Shown piece by piece: positions 26,691 to 35,592 of a DNA stretch of 64,000 nt. Source of the stretch: Maribacter polysiphoniae (GTDB lineage Bacteria > Bacteroidota > Bacteroidia > Flavobacteriales > Flavobacteriaceae); the NCBI RefSeq assembly GCF_003148665.1, contig NZ_QGGQ01000004.1:248001-312000 (forward strand), written 5' to 3'. A program made the translations under genes and the position numbers. The notes under the pieces are model-generated. The model did no database searches and had not been told where the DNA came from. It worked only from the letters and a program-made list of their open reading frames with translations. Every line of letters begins with the position of its first letter. Positions within the stretch are counted from its first letter, which is position 1.

Positions 26691-28022
26691 ATGAAAAAAC
26701 CACTTTTTGCATTACTAGTTCTCCTCCCTATTCTTGTATGCGCCCAAACCGATGATCGCATATACGATATTATCGATGCCGTTTCCGCTGAACGCATACA
26801 AACTGACGTAACCAAACTTGTCAATTTCGGAACAAGACACACCTTAAGCGATACGGTATCCCAAACCAGGGGAATTGGTGCAGCCCGTAGATGGATCAAA
26901 AGTGAATTCGAAAAAACATCGAAGAACTGTGGGGACTGCCTAGAGGTTTTCTATCAAAAAGACCTGATTAAAAAGGGGGATAATGAGCGCATCGTTCACG
27001 ACGTTATGGTGGTAAATGTGGTTGCCATCCAACGTGGCACCAAATACCCGAACCGCTATATCATCATGAGTGGGGACATAGACTCCAGGGTTAGTGACCC
27101 AACAGACTTTACCTCGGACTCCCCAGGGGCCAATGACAATGCCAGTGGAATGGCCGGAACCCTAGAGGCTGCACGGGTTCTTTCTAAATACAAATTCGAG
27201 AATAGTATTATCTATGTTGGACTTTCTGGTGAGGAACAAGGACTTTATGGCGGTAAGGGACTTGCTGCCCATGCCAAGAAAAATGGCTGGGAAATCATTG
27301 GGGTGTTGAACAATGACATGATTGGCAACATCAAAGGAGTAGATGGAATCATCGATAATCGGGAGTTTCGGATTTTCTCTGAACCCGTACCTCCCACCGA
27401 GACTGAAAAAGAACGTAACGCCAGACGATTTTATGGAGGTGAGGTCGATGGTATATCTCGCCAATTAGCCCGATACGTTTACAAAAACACCAAAACCTAT
27501 ATGCCAGAAATGAACCCGATGATGGTCTATCGTTTGGATCGCTTTGGGCGTGGAGGACACCATAGACCTTTCAACGATGCCGGTTTTGCAGGGATTAGAA
27601 TTATGGAAGCACATGAAAACTACACCCAACAACATCAAGATATCAGAATTGAAAATGGCACTGCCTATGGAGACGTTTTAGAACATGTGGATTTTGATTA
27701 TGCCCGTAAATTGACCGCCGTAAACGCAATTAACCTTGCTTCCATAGCTTGGGCTCCCCCTGCTCCCAAAGAGGTTAAAATAGGTGGTATCGTAGAACCA
27801 TCGGCACGATTGCAATGGAGTAAGGTTGATGGGGTTGCCAGTTATAAGATTTATTGGAGGGACACCACCGCCCCACAATGGGAACACAGTCGTAACGTTG
27901 GGAACGCAACCCAATTCACCCTCAAGGGTATCGTGATCGACAATTCTTTTTTCGGGGTTTCCGCTGTTAGTGCGGATGGCTTTGAAAGTCCAGTTGTTTT
28001 TCCGAATTCGATTATGAGATAA
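26691..28022 (+). CDS. Secreted M28 peptidase with C-terminal FN3 domain
   Basis: 443 residues from ATG 26691 (MKKPLFALLV); a TTG nine bases earlier is less likely because the signal peptide starts at this Met. The M28 core shows PGANDNASG (Asp149), the catalytic pair GEEQG (Glu181/182), NNDMIG (Asp209) and the late His in GGHHRPFND (~290). The first metal ligand, usually His in H-x-D, is Asp in SGDIDSR (Asp129). A fibronectin III domain occupies about residues 365-443. It is probably an aminopeptidase acting outside the inner membrane. Ten bases separate it from the M1 gene, so the two form an operon. Confidence 0.88.
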   Translation: MKKPLFALLVLLPILVCAQTDDRIYDIIDAVSAERIQTDVTKLVNFGTRHTLSDTVSQTRGIGAARRWIKSEFEKTSKNCGDCLEVFYQKDLIKKGDNERIVHDVMVVNVVAIQRGTKYPNRYIIMSGDIDSRVSDPTDFTSDSPGANDNASGMAGTLEAARVLSKYKFENSIIYVGLSGEEQGLYGGKGLAAHAKKNGWEIIGVLNNDMIGNIKGVDGIIDNREFRIFSEPVPPTETEKERNARRFYGGEVDGISRQLARYVYKNTKTYMPEMNPMMVYRLDRFGRGGHHRPFNDAGFAGIRIMEAHENYTQQHQDIRIENGTAYGDVLEHVDFDYARKLTAVNAINLASIAWAPPAPKEVKIGGIVEPSARLQWSKVDGVASYKIYWRDTTAPQWEHSRNVGNATQFTLKGIVIDNSFFGVSAVSADGFESPVVFPNSIMR

Positions 28023-28032
28023 TAGCCTTAAA

Positions 28033-29652
28033 ATGAAGCAAAACGTATTTTTATTATTTCTTACCCTATTTACACTTGGCCTTTCGGCACAGCAATTTAC
28101 ACATCAGGATACATTGAGGGGAAGCATTACCCCAGAGCGTGCTTGGTGGGACTTGACGTATTACCATTTGAGTATTGAAGTACGACCTGACAATAAATTC
28201 ATTTCAGGAAGCAATCTAATCCGTTACCAGGTGTTGGATGCCCAAAAAGTACTTCAAATTGATCTTCAACCCCCGTTAAGAATCGATAAGGTTACCCAAG
28301 ATGGAAAGTCCCTAGCGGTTATTTCCAAGGGCAATGCCCATTTTATACAACTGAAAAAAGAACAAGTTAAAGGACAATACAATGAGGTTGTCGTGCATTA
28401 TTCCGGTCACCCGAAAGAAGCTGAAAATGCTCCTTGGGACGGTGGATTTTCATGGAAGAAAGATACCAATGGCAAGCATTTTGTGGCAACGAGCTGTCAA
28501 GGTCTTGGTGCCAGCGTATGGTGGCCCAATAAAGACCATATGTACGACGAAGTAGACAGCATGGCCATTAGCGTAAAAGTACCCAAGGGGTTAATGGACG
28601 TGTCGAATGGGAGATTGCGAAAAGTTGATAAGGATACCAACACCTACCATTGGTTCGTCGCCAACCCCATCAATAACTACGGTGTAAATGTCAATATTGG
28701 TGATTATGTCCATTTTGGGGAAAAATACAAAGGGGAAAAAGGTCTCTTAGACATGGATTATTATGTGCTACGGGATAATCTTGAAAAAGCAAAAAAACAT
28801 TTTAAACAAGCCCCTATGACCCTAAGGGCCTTTGAACATTGGTTCGGCCCCTACCCTTTCTACGAAGACAGTTATAAATTGGTGGAAGTACCTTACTTGG
28901 GTATGGAACACCAGAGTTCGGTCACCTATGGCAACCACTATCAAAATGGATATTTGGGCGGAGACCTTTCGTCTTCTGGTTGGGGATTGGAATTTGATTA
29001 CATCATTATCCATGAATCGGGTCACGAATGGTTCGCCAATAATATCACCTACAAGGATATTGCGGATATGTGGGTACATGAGGGGTTTACCTGCTACTCG
29101 GAAAACCTGTTCTTGGATTACCATTTTGGTACCAAAGCAGCCGAGGATTACGTAATAGGCCTTCGAAGGAATATCCGTAACAACATTCCTATTATCGGCC
29201 CTTATGGGGTAAACCAAGAAGGATCTGGCGATATGTATTTCAAAGGAGCGAATATGTTGCATACCATTCGTCAATTGGTTGACGATGATGTAAAATGGCG
29301 AGAGGTTTTACGAGGGATCAATAAGGATTTCTATCATCAGACCGTTACTTCTGACCAAATTGAAAAATATCTTATTGACCAAACCGGGATAGACCTCAGT
29401 TCAATCTTTGATGAATACCTGCGCACAACAATGATTCCAGAATTTGAATATAGCATAGCTGGCAATACCCTCAAGTTTCGATACAGAAAGGTTGTCGATG
29501 GTTTTAATATGCCGATAAAGATCCATATTGGGGACAAAACACATTGGATTGCCCCAAGTAAACAATGGAAAAACCAAACTTTTACCGGTGACCTATCAAC
29601 CCTCCAAGTCGACAGGAATTTTTATATTAAGGATGTACGAAGCAGGCCGTGA
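28033..29652 (+). CDS. Secreted M1-family metallo-aminopeptidase
   Basis: 539 residues with a cleavable signal peptide (MKQNVFLLFLTLFTLGLSAQ). The gluzincin zinc site is complete: HESGH (His327, catalytic Glu328, His331) and Glu350 in VHEGFTCYSE, exactly 18 residues after the second His. The exopeptidase motif reads GMEHQSS in place of the classical GAMEN. Length matches the shorter bacterial M1 form without the large C-terminal helical domain. Co-transcribed with the preceding M28 peptidase, it points to a module for trimming peptides in the periplasm or outside. Confidence 0.92.
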   Translation: MKQNVFLLFLTLFTLGLSAQQFTHQDTLRGSITPERAWWDLTYYHLSIEVRPDNKFISGSNLIRYQVLDAQKVLQIDLQPPLRIDKVTQDGKSLAVISKGNAHFIQLKKEQVKGQYNEVVVHYSGHPKEAENAPWDGGFSWKKDTNGKHFVATSCQGLGASVWWPNKDHMYDEVDSMAISVKVPKGLMDVSNGRLRKVDKDTNTYHWFVANPINNYGVNVNIGDYVHFGEKYKGEKGLLDMDYYVLRDNLEKAKKHFKQAPMTLRAFEHWFGPYPFYEDSYKLVEVPYLGMEHQSSVTYGNHYQNGYLGGDLSSSGWGLEFDYIIIHESGHEWFANNITYKDIADMWVHEGFTCYSENLFLDYHFGTKAAEDYVIGLRRNIRNNIPIIGPYGVNQEGSGDMYFKGANMLHTIRQLVDDDVKWREVLRGINKDFYHQTVTSDQIEKYLIDQTGIDLSSIFDEYLRTTMIPEFEYSIAGNTLKFRYRKVVDGFNMPIKIHIGDKTHWIAPSKQWKNQTFTGDLSTLQVDRNFYIKDVRSRP

Positions 29653-29664
29653 TTGCACACCCCA

Positions 29665-29781
29665 TAAAAGATGATAATCCAATCAAAGGTTCCTTAAAAA
29701 GGATGCATCCAAACAGTTATGGATTGCAAAAAGAAGTACAAAGTTATTTATGGGCGTTAGGAAGTGGATTATCATCCTTTA
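29665..29781. repeat. Long-range inverted repeat between convergent genes
   Basis: The 16 bases at 29665-29680 pair with 29766-29781 with one mismatch; the inner 11 bp (GATGATAATCC/GGATTATCATC) are perfect. The enclosed 85 bases include a small hairpin TCCTT/AAGGA (29691-29703) and the palindrome GGATGCATCC (29701-29710). No T-run follows. No gene is seen in the spacer. Confidence 0.6.
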
Positions 29782-29797
29782 CGGATAATCCCGTACG

Positions 29798-30553
29798 CTA
29801 AAGAATAGAGATATTCTTATCCTTAAACTTTAGCAAAGCCTTATCTTCAGGGTCAAGTTCCGTTATCAACACATCCACCTCCTCGATATTACATATTTTA
29901 TAGCGTCGATAGGAATTGAGTTTTTCAGAAATGACCGGGGCAACAACTTTCCTGGATGCCCTTATCATGGCCTTCTTGATTTCAACTATTTCCCAGTCGA
30001 ACTCAGTAAGCCCATGTTCAAAATCAATAGAGTTGGTCCCTAAAAAACACACATCCGCTTTTATATCGGCCAGCATATTTATTGCGGTACCCCCCACAGC
30101 TATTTGGGAATCCTTAGACAACTTCCCTCCAATTAAAATAACCTCTACATTATTTTTGGACAATAATTGATTGGCTATTGCAATACTGGGGGTAAAACAG
30201 GTAATGGCCAGCGAAGCAGGCAACTCTTTCGCTAATTCCAAATTAGTGGTCCCCCCGCTAAACAATACTACTTGACCATTCTTCAAAAGCTGGATGGCTT
30301 TCTTTGCTATCAAAGATTTCTTTTCAATGGAATACACTTCCTTTTCTTGGGCATTATGATTATAAAACCCTAAGGATATCGCCCCACCATGCACTTTTTT
30401 AAGCTTACGTTCATCGTGCAATTCCTTAATATCCCTCCTGACAGTATCCACCGAAACACTTACTAATTCCGCTATATCGTTCAAAAGAACACGGTTGTGT
30501 ATCCTTACTTCATTCAGTATTATTTGCTTTCTTTCTTCTTTTAACATATTCAA
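29798..30553 (-). CDS. DeoR-family transcriptional repressor
   Basis: 251 residues, the standard DeoR/GlpR size. The helix-turn-helix lies at residues ~20-50 (LLNDIAELVSVSVDTVRRDI), followed by the linker LKKVHGGAI. The C-terminal sensor domain (~75-235) carries the sugar-phosphate-binding pattern SGGTTNLELAKEL and LGTNSIDFEHGLTEFDWE. Such proteins repress sugar-use genes and release DNA on binding a phosphorylated sugar. It is divergent from susC with a 309-bp gap that holds a phased repeat array, so control of the SusC/SusD genes is the likely role. Confidence 0.93.
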   Translation of the reverse strand: MNMLKEERKQIILNEVRIHNRVLLNDIAELVSVSVDTVRRDIKELHDERKLKKVHGGAISLGFYNHNAQEKEVYSIEKKSLIAKKAIQLLKNGQVVLFSGGTTNLELAKELPASLAITCFTPSIAIANQLLSKNNVEVILIGGKLSKDSQIAVGGTAINMLADIKADVCFLGTNSIDFEHGLTEFDWEIVEIKKAMIRASRKVVAPVISEKLNSYRRYKICNIEEVDVLITELDPEDKALLKFKDKNISIL

Positions 30554-30635
30554 AAAATGATTTTGCTTAAAAATGCTACATTTAATTGCAAATAACGAAA
30601 TATTTAACCTAAAATACCCAGTAAATCTTCAATTG

Positions 30636-30675
30636 TTTGCATATTATTGCATAATACTGCAATGAATTGCATATT
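30636..30675. promoter_or_regulatory. Candidate DeoR operator: four TGCA-core sites at 10-bp spacing
   Basis: TTGCAT, TTGCAT, CTGCAA and TTGCAT occur with their TGC ending at 30640, 30650, 30660 and 30670, exactly one per helical turn. The array overlaps the predicted -33/-7 region of susC. A further TTGCAAAT lies at 30586-30593. Direct repeats at about 10-bp spacing are known operator layouts for DeoR-type proteins. Confidence 0.55.
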
Positions 30676-30679
30676 TTTG
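30672..30679 (+). promoter_or_regulatory. -7 promoter element TATTTTTG of susC
   Basis: Exact TAnnTTTG match with a TTG at 30647-30649, 22 bases upstream, which is an acceptable -33. The predicted transcript start near 30686 gives a leader of about 175 bases before the susC ATG. Confidence 0.6.
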
Positions 30680-30708
30680 ATAGAGCGACAAAGGGAGGTT
30701 TCATTCGG

Positions 30709-30825
30709 ATGGACATCGATGTTAAAAACAACATTACCCTTTCTCGATTACTTCCTCTTATAAAAGTAATTATTAACCTTTTTAAAAAATTTGTGCCAAT
30801 GAAAAACATTAAACAGACAGCTTAA
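30709..30825 (+). CDS. Possible 38-residue leader ORF in the susC 5' region
   Basis: ATG 30709 to TAA 30823-30825 encodes 38 residues starting MDIDVKNNITLSRLLPLIKV, basic and hydrophobic. GGGAGG at 30693-30698 lies 10 bases before the ATG, one of the few Shine-Dalgarno-like sequences in the window. It ends 37 bases before the susC ATG. It may be a leader peptide or a chance frame; conservation is unknown. Confidence 0.25.
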   Translation: MDIDVKNNITLSRLLPLIKVIINLFKKFVPMKNIKQTA

Positions 30826-30862
30826 AAAAACATGTTCAAACTCTAATTAACTAGAAATAATT

Positions 30863-33800
30863 ATGAAATTAAAACTCTTTATTACCTTACTTATCCTATC
30901 CATAACTTCTTATGGTCAGGATATACGTGGAAAAGTAACAGATGCCACAAATATACCATTACCTGGGGTATCCATTATTATTGAAGGTACTACCCAGGGA
31001 ACAACGACTGACTTTGATGGGAATTACAGCATTAAGGCCCAACCTGAAAATCGACTCATATTTTCATATTTGGGAATGAAGACCCAAATTATCGCAGTGG
31101 GTTCCCAAAAGGTAATCAATGTTGGTTTACAAGATGACACTACTAGTTTAGACGAAGTTGTTGTGACCGCTTTTGGCAATGAAAGTCAAAAAAAATCAAT
31201 AACCACTGCGGTACAAGCCATTAAGTCTGACCAATTACAGGAAGGAAATCAAAACAATATGGTAAATGGACTTCAAGGAAAAGTATCGGGGGTTACCGTC
31301 GTAAACTCTGGAGGGGCCCCTGGTTCATCATCTGTTATCCTAATTCGAGGTGGTACTTCAATTACAGGGGACAACCAACCCTTATTCGTTGTTGATGGAA
31401 TTCCTATAGACAATTCAACAAGTTCAAGTTTGGAAGTAGCAAGTACGAATAGGGCATCTGACATTAACCCTGAGGATATCGAAAGTATCTCCGTATTAAA
31501 AGGTCCTTCAGCTGCAGCCTTATATGGTATACAAGCCGCCAATGGTGCCGTGATTATTACCACCAAAAGAGGTAAAGCAGGAGTAAGTAAAATTTCTTAT
31601 TCCGGATCAATTTCCGTTGATCAAATATTAGGCACTCCAGATGTACAGACCGTTTATGGACAAGGAAAAGAAATAGGTACTGGAAGCGATATTACATATG
31701 ATACCGAATCTGAATTCTCATGGGGTGGTCAAATAGGAACAGGAACACCCTTATATGATAACATAGCGGACCTTTACCAGACGGCCGTTACCCAAAATCA
31801 CAATGTCAGTTATTCCAGCGGAAATGAAAAAGGGAACATGTACTTCTCAATAGGGGATATTTCCCAAGACGGGGTGATACCGACCTCGAGCTACGATAAA
31901 ACTTCCTTCAAGGTTAACATGAACTCCACCTTCAAAGAAAACTTGACTATTGGTGTTTCTGCAAATTATATAACTACGGATGTCTCCAGTACCAGACAAG
32001 GTAACGCATCAGGAGGTAGTTTTAGCAGCCTATTAGCTTACCCTAGTAATGTTAATGCCAAGGACTACCTAAATGAAGATGGCTCACAAAAGCAATATTT
32101 TCTGGACCAACAATTCGATAATCCTTATTGGAGTTTTAAAAATAGCCCAAATACCGATGAGGTAAACAGGCTTATTGGGGTTATTAGCTTAAACTATAGA
32201 TTTCTAGATGATTTCAATCTTTCTTATAAACTAGGAACGGATAATTATACAGAATTCAACAAGAAAATAATTGGGGATGGCTCCCTGATTGAAAATAGGG
32301 AGGATGGTTATATCAGCCAGTTTGAAAAAGACCACAAACGATTGACCTCCAACCTCTTTCTAAGATATGATAAACAACTCAGTAATGATTTTTCATTGAA
32401 TTCAATGATTGGTAATTCGGTAGAGGAACTTGATATCAGGACAAACTATAGCACAGGAGATGGCTTTCAAGCTCCTGGTATTTATAGTATAGGGAACGTT
32501 CTGGTCGAAAAGCAGAAGCTATCAGAAATTATTGCCAGAAAAAGAATTGTAGGCCTTTTTGGAGAAATCAAACTAGGTTGGAAAGATGCCCTTTTCCTTA
32601 CAGCCACAGGGCGAAATGACTGGTCGTCTACCCTTCCCGAGAACAAACGATCATTCTTTTACCCTTCAGTAGGTACCTCTGCTGTCATGACCGATTTGTT
32701 CAAGGATCTATCTTCTGAAAATGGCTTAAACTATTTAAAGCTTAGGGCGTCATGGGCAAAAGTAGGTAAGGATGCTCCCATCGGGGCTTTGGAGAGTTTC
32801 TTAAAGACAAACATAAATGGCCTCGCCAGTTCAGCCTATACTTGGAACGGTGTTGACGTAGGAAACCCCGATCTAGAACCCGAATTCACCAACAGCTATG
32901 AATTCGGCGCAGACATGAGGTTTTTAAATAACAGGATATCCCTTGACCTTAGTTATTATTATACCAAATCGGACAACCAGATTCTAAGGGATATTCGGGT
33001 TCCCCCAACCACAGGAACTTTTTATGCCACCCTGAATGGTGGGGTCATAGAAAACAAAGGTTTGGAAGCCCTTTTAACCGCTAGGATACTTGAATCTTCC
33101 AATGGCTTTTCATGGAACACCAATTTCAACTTCGGCATGAACAAAAGTAAAGTATTGGAACTTCCTGGATTCTTAAATGAAGTATACCTTTCTGATTCAT
33201 GGACCTATAGAAATTCTGCCGCTGGTGCGGCCGTATTGGATGGTTCTTTATTTGGATTAAGAGGAAAACGACCTCAACTTACTGATGATGGACAGGTACT
33301 AATCCAATCAAACGGTAATTACATCCTTGAAGACGCCACATACGATGACGTTCAAAGATTACCCGATTGGTCGCTTGGTATCACCAATAGCCTAAGCTAT
33401 AAGAACCTTAAACTTTCCTTCTTACTCGACATTGTACAGGGTCAGGAAATTTATAATGCTACAGAATCCGCTTTGGCTTATTATGGACTTAGTACAAAAA
33501 CCTTAGACCGTGGGGAATCCGTTGTTCTAAGTGGTGTGGACATTAACGGGAACACCAATCAAACAGCCATTGTCAAAAATCAAGAATTTTATCAGAACTA
33601 TTATTCGTTGAACTCTGAGAACTTTATTGAGGATGGTTCTTTCGCTAGGTTAAGGTATGTAACCTTATCCTATAAGTTTCCACAACCGCTTTTGGAGAAA
33701 CTATCCCTTGCCTCATTGGAGTTGTATGCAACAGGAAGAAATCTATTTACCATAACAAATTATAGTGGTGTAGACCCTGAAATAAACACCTTCGGGGCAG

Positions 33801-33889
33801 GAATTTCCGGTGCTGGTTCAATGTACATCGATAACTTGGGTACGCCAAGCACCCAGGGATTTGACTTAGGATTAAAATTCACCTTTTAA
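30863..33889 (+). CDS. SusC-like TonB-dependent outer-membrane transporter
   Basis: 1008 residues. A signal peptide (MKLKLFITLLILSITSYGQ) is followed directly by a carboxypeptidase-D regulatory-like domain (GKVTDATNIPLPGVSI, residues ~20-95), the TonB-box-like LDEVVVTAFG (~94-105), and the plug with the SusC signature PLFVVDGIPIDN. The 22-strand barrel ends in a terminal Phe (LGLKFTF). There is no N-terminal STN domain, so it is not an anti-sigma signalling transporter. It imports a glycan or oligosaccharide across the outer membrane together with the SusD-like lipoprotein 12 bp downstream. Probably repressed by the divergent DeoR protein. Confidence 0.96.
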   Translation: MKLKLFITLLILSITSYGQDIRGKVTDATNIPLPGVSIIIEGTTQGTTTDFDGNYSIKAQPENRLIFSYLGMKTQIIAVGSQKVINVGLQDDTTSLDEVVVTAFGNESQKKSITTAVQAIKSDQLQEGNQNNMVNGLQGKVSGVTVVNSGGAPGSSSVILIRGGTSITGDNQPLFVVDGIPIDNSTSSSLEVASTNRASDINPEDIESISVLKGPSAAALYGIQAANGAVIITTKRGKAGVSKISYSGSISVDQILGTPDVQTVYGQGKEIGTGSDITYDTESEFSWGGQIGTGTPLYDNIADLYQTAVTQNHNVSYSSGNEKGNMYFSIGDISQDGVIPTSSYDKTSFKVNMNSTFKENLTIGVSANYITTDVSSTRQGNASGGSFSSLLAYPSNVNAKDYLNEDGSQKQYFLDQQFDNPYWSFKNSPNTDEVNRLIGVISLNYRFLDDFNLSYKLGTDNYTEFNKKIIGDGSLIENREDGYISQFEKDHKRLTSNLFLRYDKQLSNDFSLNSMIGNSVEELDIRTNYSTGDGFQAPGIYSIGNVLVEKQKLSEIIARKRIVGLFGEIKLGWKDALFLTATGRNDWSSTLPENKRSFFYPSVGTSAVMTDLFKDLSSENGLNYLKLRASWAKVGKDAPIGALESFLKTNINGLASSAYTWNGVDVGNPDLEPEFTNSYEFGADMRFLNNRISLDLSYYYTKSDNQILRDIRVPPTTGTFYATLNGGVIENKGLEALLTARILESSNGFSWNTNFNFGMNKSKVLELPGFLNEVYLSDSWTYRNSAAGAAVLDGSLFGLRGKRPQLTDDGQVLIQSNGNYILEDATYDDVQRLPDWSLGITNSLSYKNLKLSFLLDIVQGQEIYNATESALAYYGLSTKTLDRGESVVLSGVDINGNTNQTAIVKNQEFYQNYYSLNSENFIEDGSFARLRYVTLSYKFPQPLLEKLSLASLELYATGRNLFTITNYSGVDPEINTFGAGISGAGSMYIDNLGTPSTQGFDLGLKFTF

Positions 33890-33901
33890 AAAAATTGAAA
33901 T

Positions 33902-35398
33902 ATGAAATTACTCAAATATATTATCGTTTTTTCGGTCACCCTTATTACCTCGTGTTCCGACGACTATTTTGATGTAAATAGTTCGGAAACGGCACCATCG
34001 ACCGAATCACTGCCCCCCCAGTATAGAATTCAGGGTGCTATTGAAAATACGACCGGTACGGCACAATATAGAGGTACCCGGGAAGTATTGGGAATTATGC
34101 AGTATGGCTCACAGAATGTAGCTGATTATTATTCAGAAACCTGGAGTTCATCTTTAACCACAGGCCGTTATTTCCTTTGGCAAAACGCCTACGTTTATTC
34201 TCTTCCCAACACCGCTGATTTAATCGTCCTTGGAAAAAAATACAATGCTCCAAATTATGTTGCCGTAGGTAAGATCCTAAGGGCTTATATTCTGGGCATG
34301 ACCACGGACCAATATGGCGATATTGTTATTGGTGACACTTACGATGGGGAATCCTCGATGAACATTACCCCTAAATTTGTTACCCAAAAAGAGGCATATC
34401 AAACTATTTTACAAATGCTTGACGAGGCGATAGAAGAACTTAATCAGGCCAGTGAAATCGATTTGAACCAAGAGGATGGGGATGTACTCTATCAAGGAAA
34501 CCAAGAAAATTGGATCAAGTTCGCCAACTCCATCAAAGCAAGGTATTTAAACCACTTGAGCAAAAAAAGTTCAGGGGATTTGGCCTATGATGCGGACGCC
34601 ATTATTGAAGCCTGTAATAACGCCATAAACTCAAATGTATTCAATGCACAAAAAAATTATGGCGGCGGGGAAATGGAAAATGACAATCAGCCCTTTAGTG
34701 AAAACGGGTATGGCTCTTCCCGTTTCGACTACTTTTCTGATTTCTTTGTTGAATTGTTGAAAAACCCCCTTCAACTAGAACCTGCCTATGAAGACCCTAG
34801 ACTACCATTGATCGTTCCTGAAGCTGTTAATGGCGGATATCATGGCGTGGTAACAGGTAGTGGACTTGGTGATGCGTCTGGAGATGATTTCTCGGTAGGG
34901 AATGGCGGTTTTTATACCAGTCCAGATTCCCCGACCTATATGTTTACCTATAGTGAGGTCAAATTTATATCGGCTGAGGCTAAATTCAGAAAAGGAGATC
35001 TTGAAGGTGCCTACGTAGATTTTAAGGAAGGTGTTAAGGCTGATTTGGAGAAAGTCACGGTGGCTCCTGAAAAAATCAACGAATATCTTGCCAAATTGGA
35101 TGATGAAGTCGGTTCCACAAATATTAGTCTGTCCCATATATTCGTTCAGAAATATATCGCCAATATGCTCAACCCGGAAACTTGGGTAGATATGCGAAGG
35201 GCAGATTATAGCTCCGATATCTATCCAGGTCTTCAAAGACCTGAAAATGTAAACTTGGACATCTTCCCCAATGAAGATGACTGGATCCAAGCGATGATGT
35301 ACGAGTATAATGAAGAAGACAGGAATTATGAAAACATGCCAGACAATAATCCCAATGTACGATTGACCACCCCATTATGGTGGAACACGGAAGAGTAG
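33902..35398 (+). CDS. SusD-like substrate-binding lipoprotein
   Basis: 498 residues with a lipoprotein signal (VTLITSC, Cys18). RagB/SusD-type with helical TPR-like segments; typical features are a Trp/Tyr-rich N-terminal third and the C-terminal PETWVDMRRADYSSDIYPGL block seen in SusD/RagB-like proteins. It forms the lid on the SusC barrel at the cell surface and captures the ligand. It is translationally close to susC (12-bp gap) and followed by a terminator, so the pair forms the core transcript. Confidence 0.95.
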   Translation: MKLLKYIIVFSVTLITSCSDDYFDVNSSETAPSTESLPPQYRIQGAIENTTGTAQYRGTREVLGIMQYGSQNVADYYSETWSSSLTTGRYFLWQNAYVYSLPNTADLIVLGKKYNAPNYVAVGKILRAYILGMTTDQYGDIVIGDTYDGESSMNITPKFVTQKEAYQTILQMLDEAIEELNQASEIDLNQEDGDVLYQGNQENWIKFANSIKARYLNHLSKKSSGDLAYDADAIIEACNNAINSNVFNAQKNYGGGEMENDNQPFSENGYGSSRFDYFSDFFVELLKNPLQLEPAYEDPRLPLIVPEAVNGGYHGVVTGSGLGDASGDDFSVGNGGFYTSPDSPTYMFTYSEVKFISAEAKFRKGDLEGAYVDFKEGVKADLEKVTVAPEKINEYLAKLDDEVGSTNISLSHIFVQKYIANMLNPETWVDMRRADYSSDIYPGLQRPENVNLDIFPNEDDWIQAMMYEYNEEDRNYENMPDNNPNVRLTTPLWWNTEE

Positions 35399-35417
35399 GG
35401 TTTTGTGTATAATCATT

Positions 35418-35447
35418 AAAAAGGGACCGATATTCGGTCCCTTTTTT
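35418..35447 (+). terminator. Rho-independent terminator after susD
   Basis: AAGGGACCG pairs with CGGTCCCTT around a five-base loop, followed by a T-run. The next gene must use read-through or its own promoter. Confidence 0.9.
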
Positions 35448-35592
35448 ATGCCAAATAATCTATACCCAAACAATCAATTACAGCATAATTATTATAACTT
35501 AGATTTTTTTCCATTGTAACATATAAAATCATCCAGATCGAATCATCGGTTCAAGAAAATAATCTTCCGACACCTATTAAAACATAACTCGA

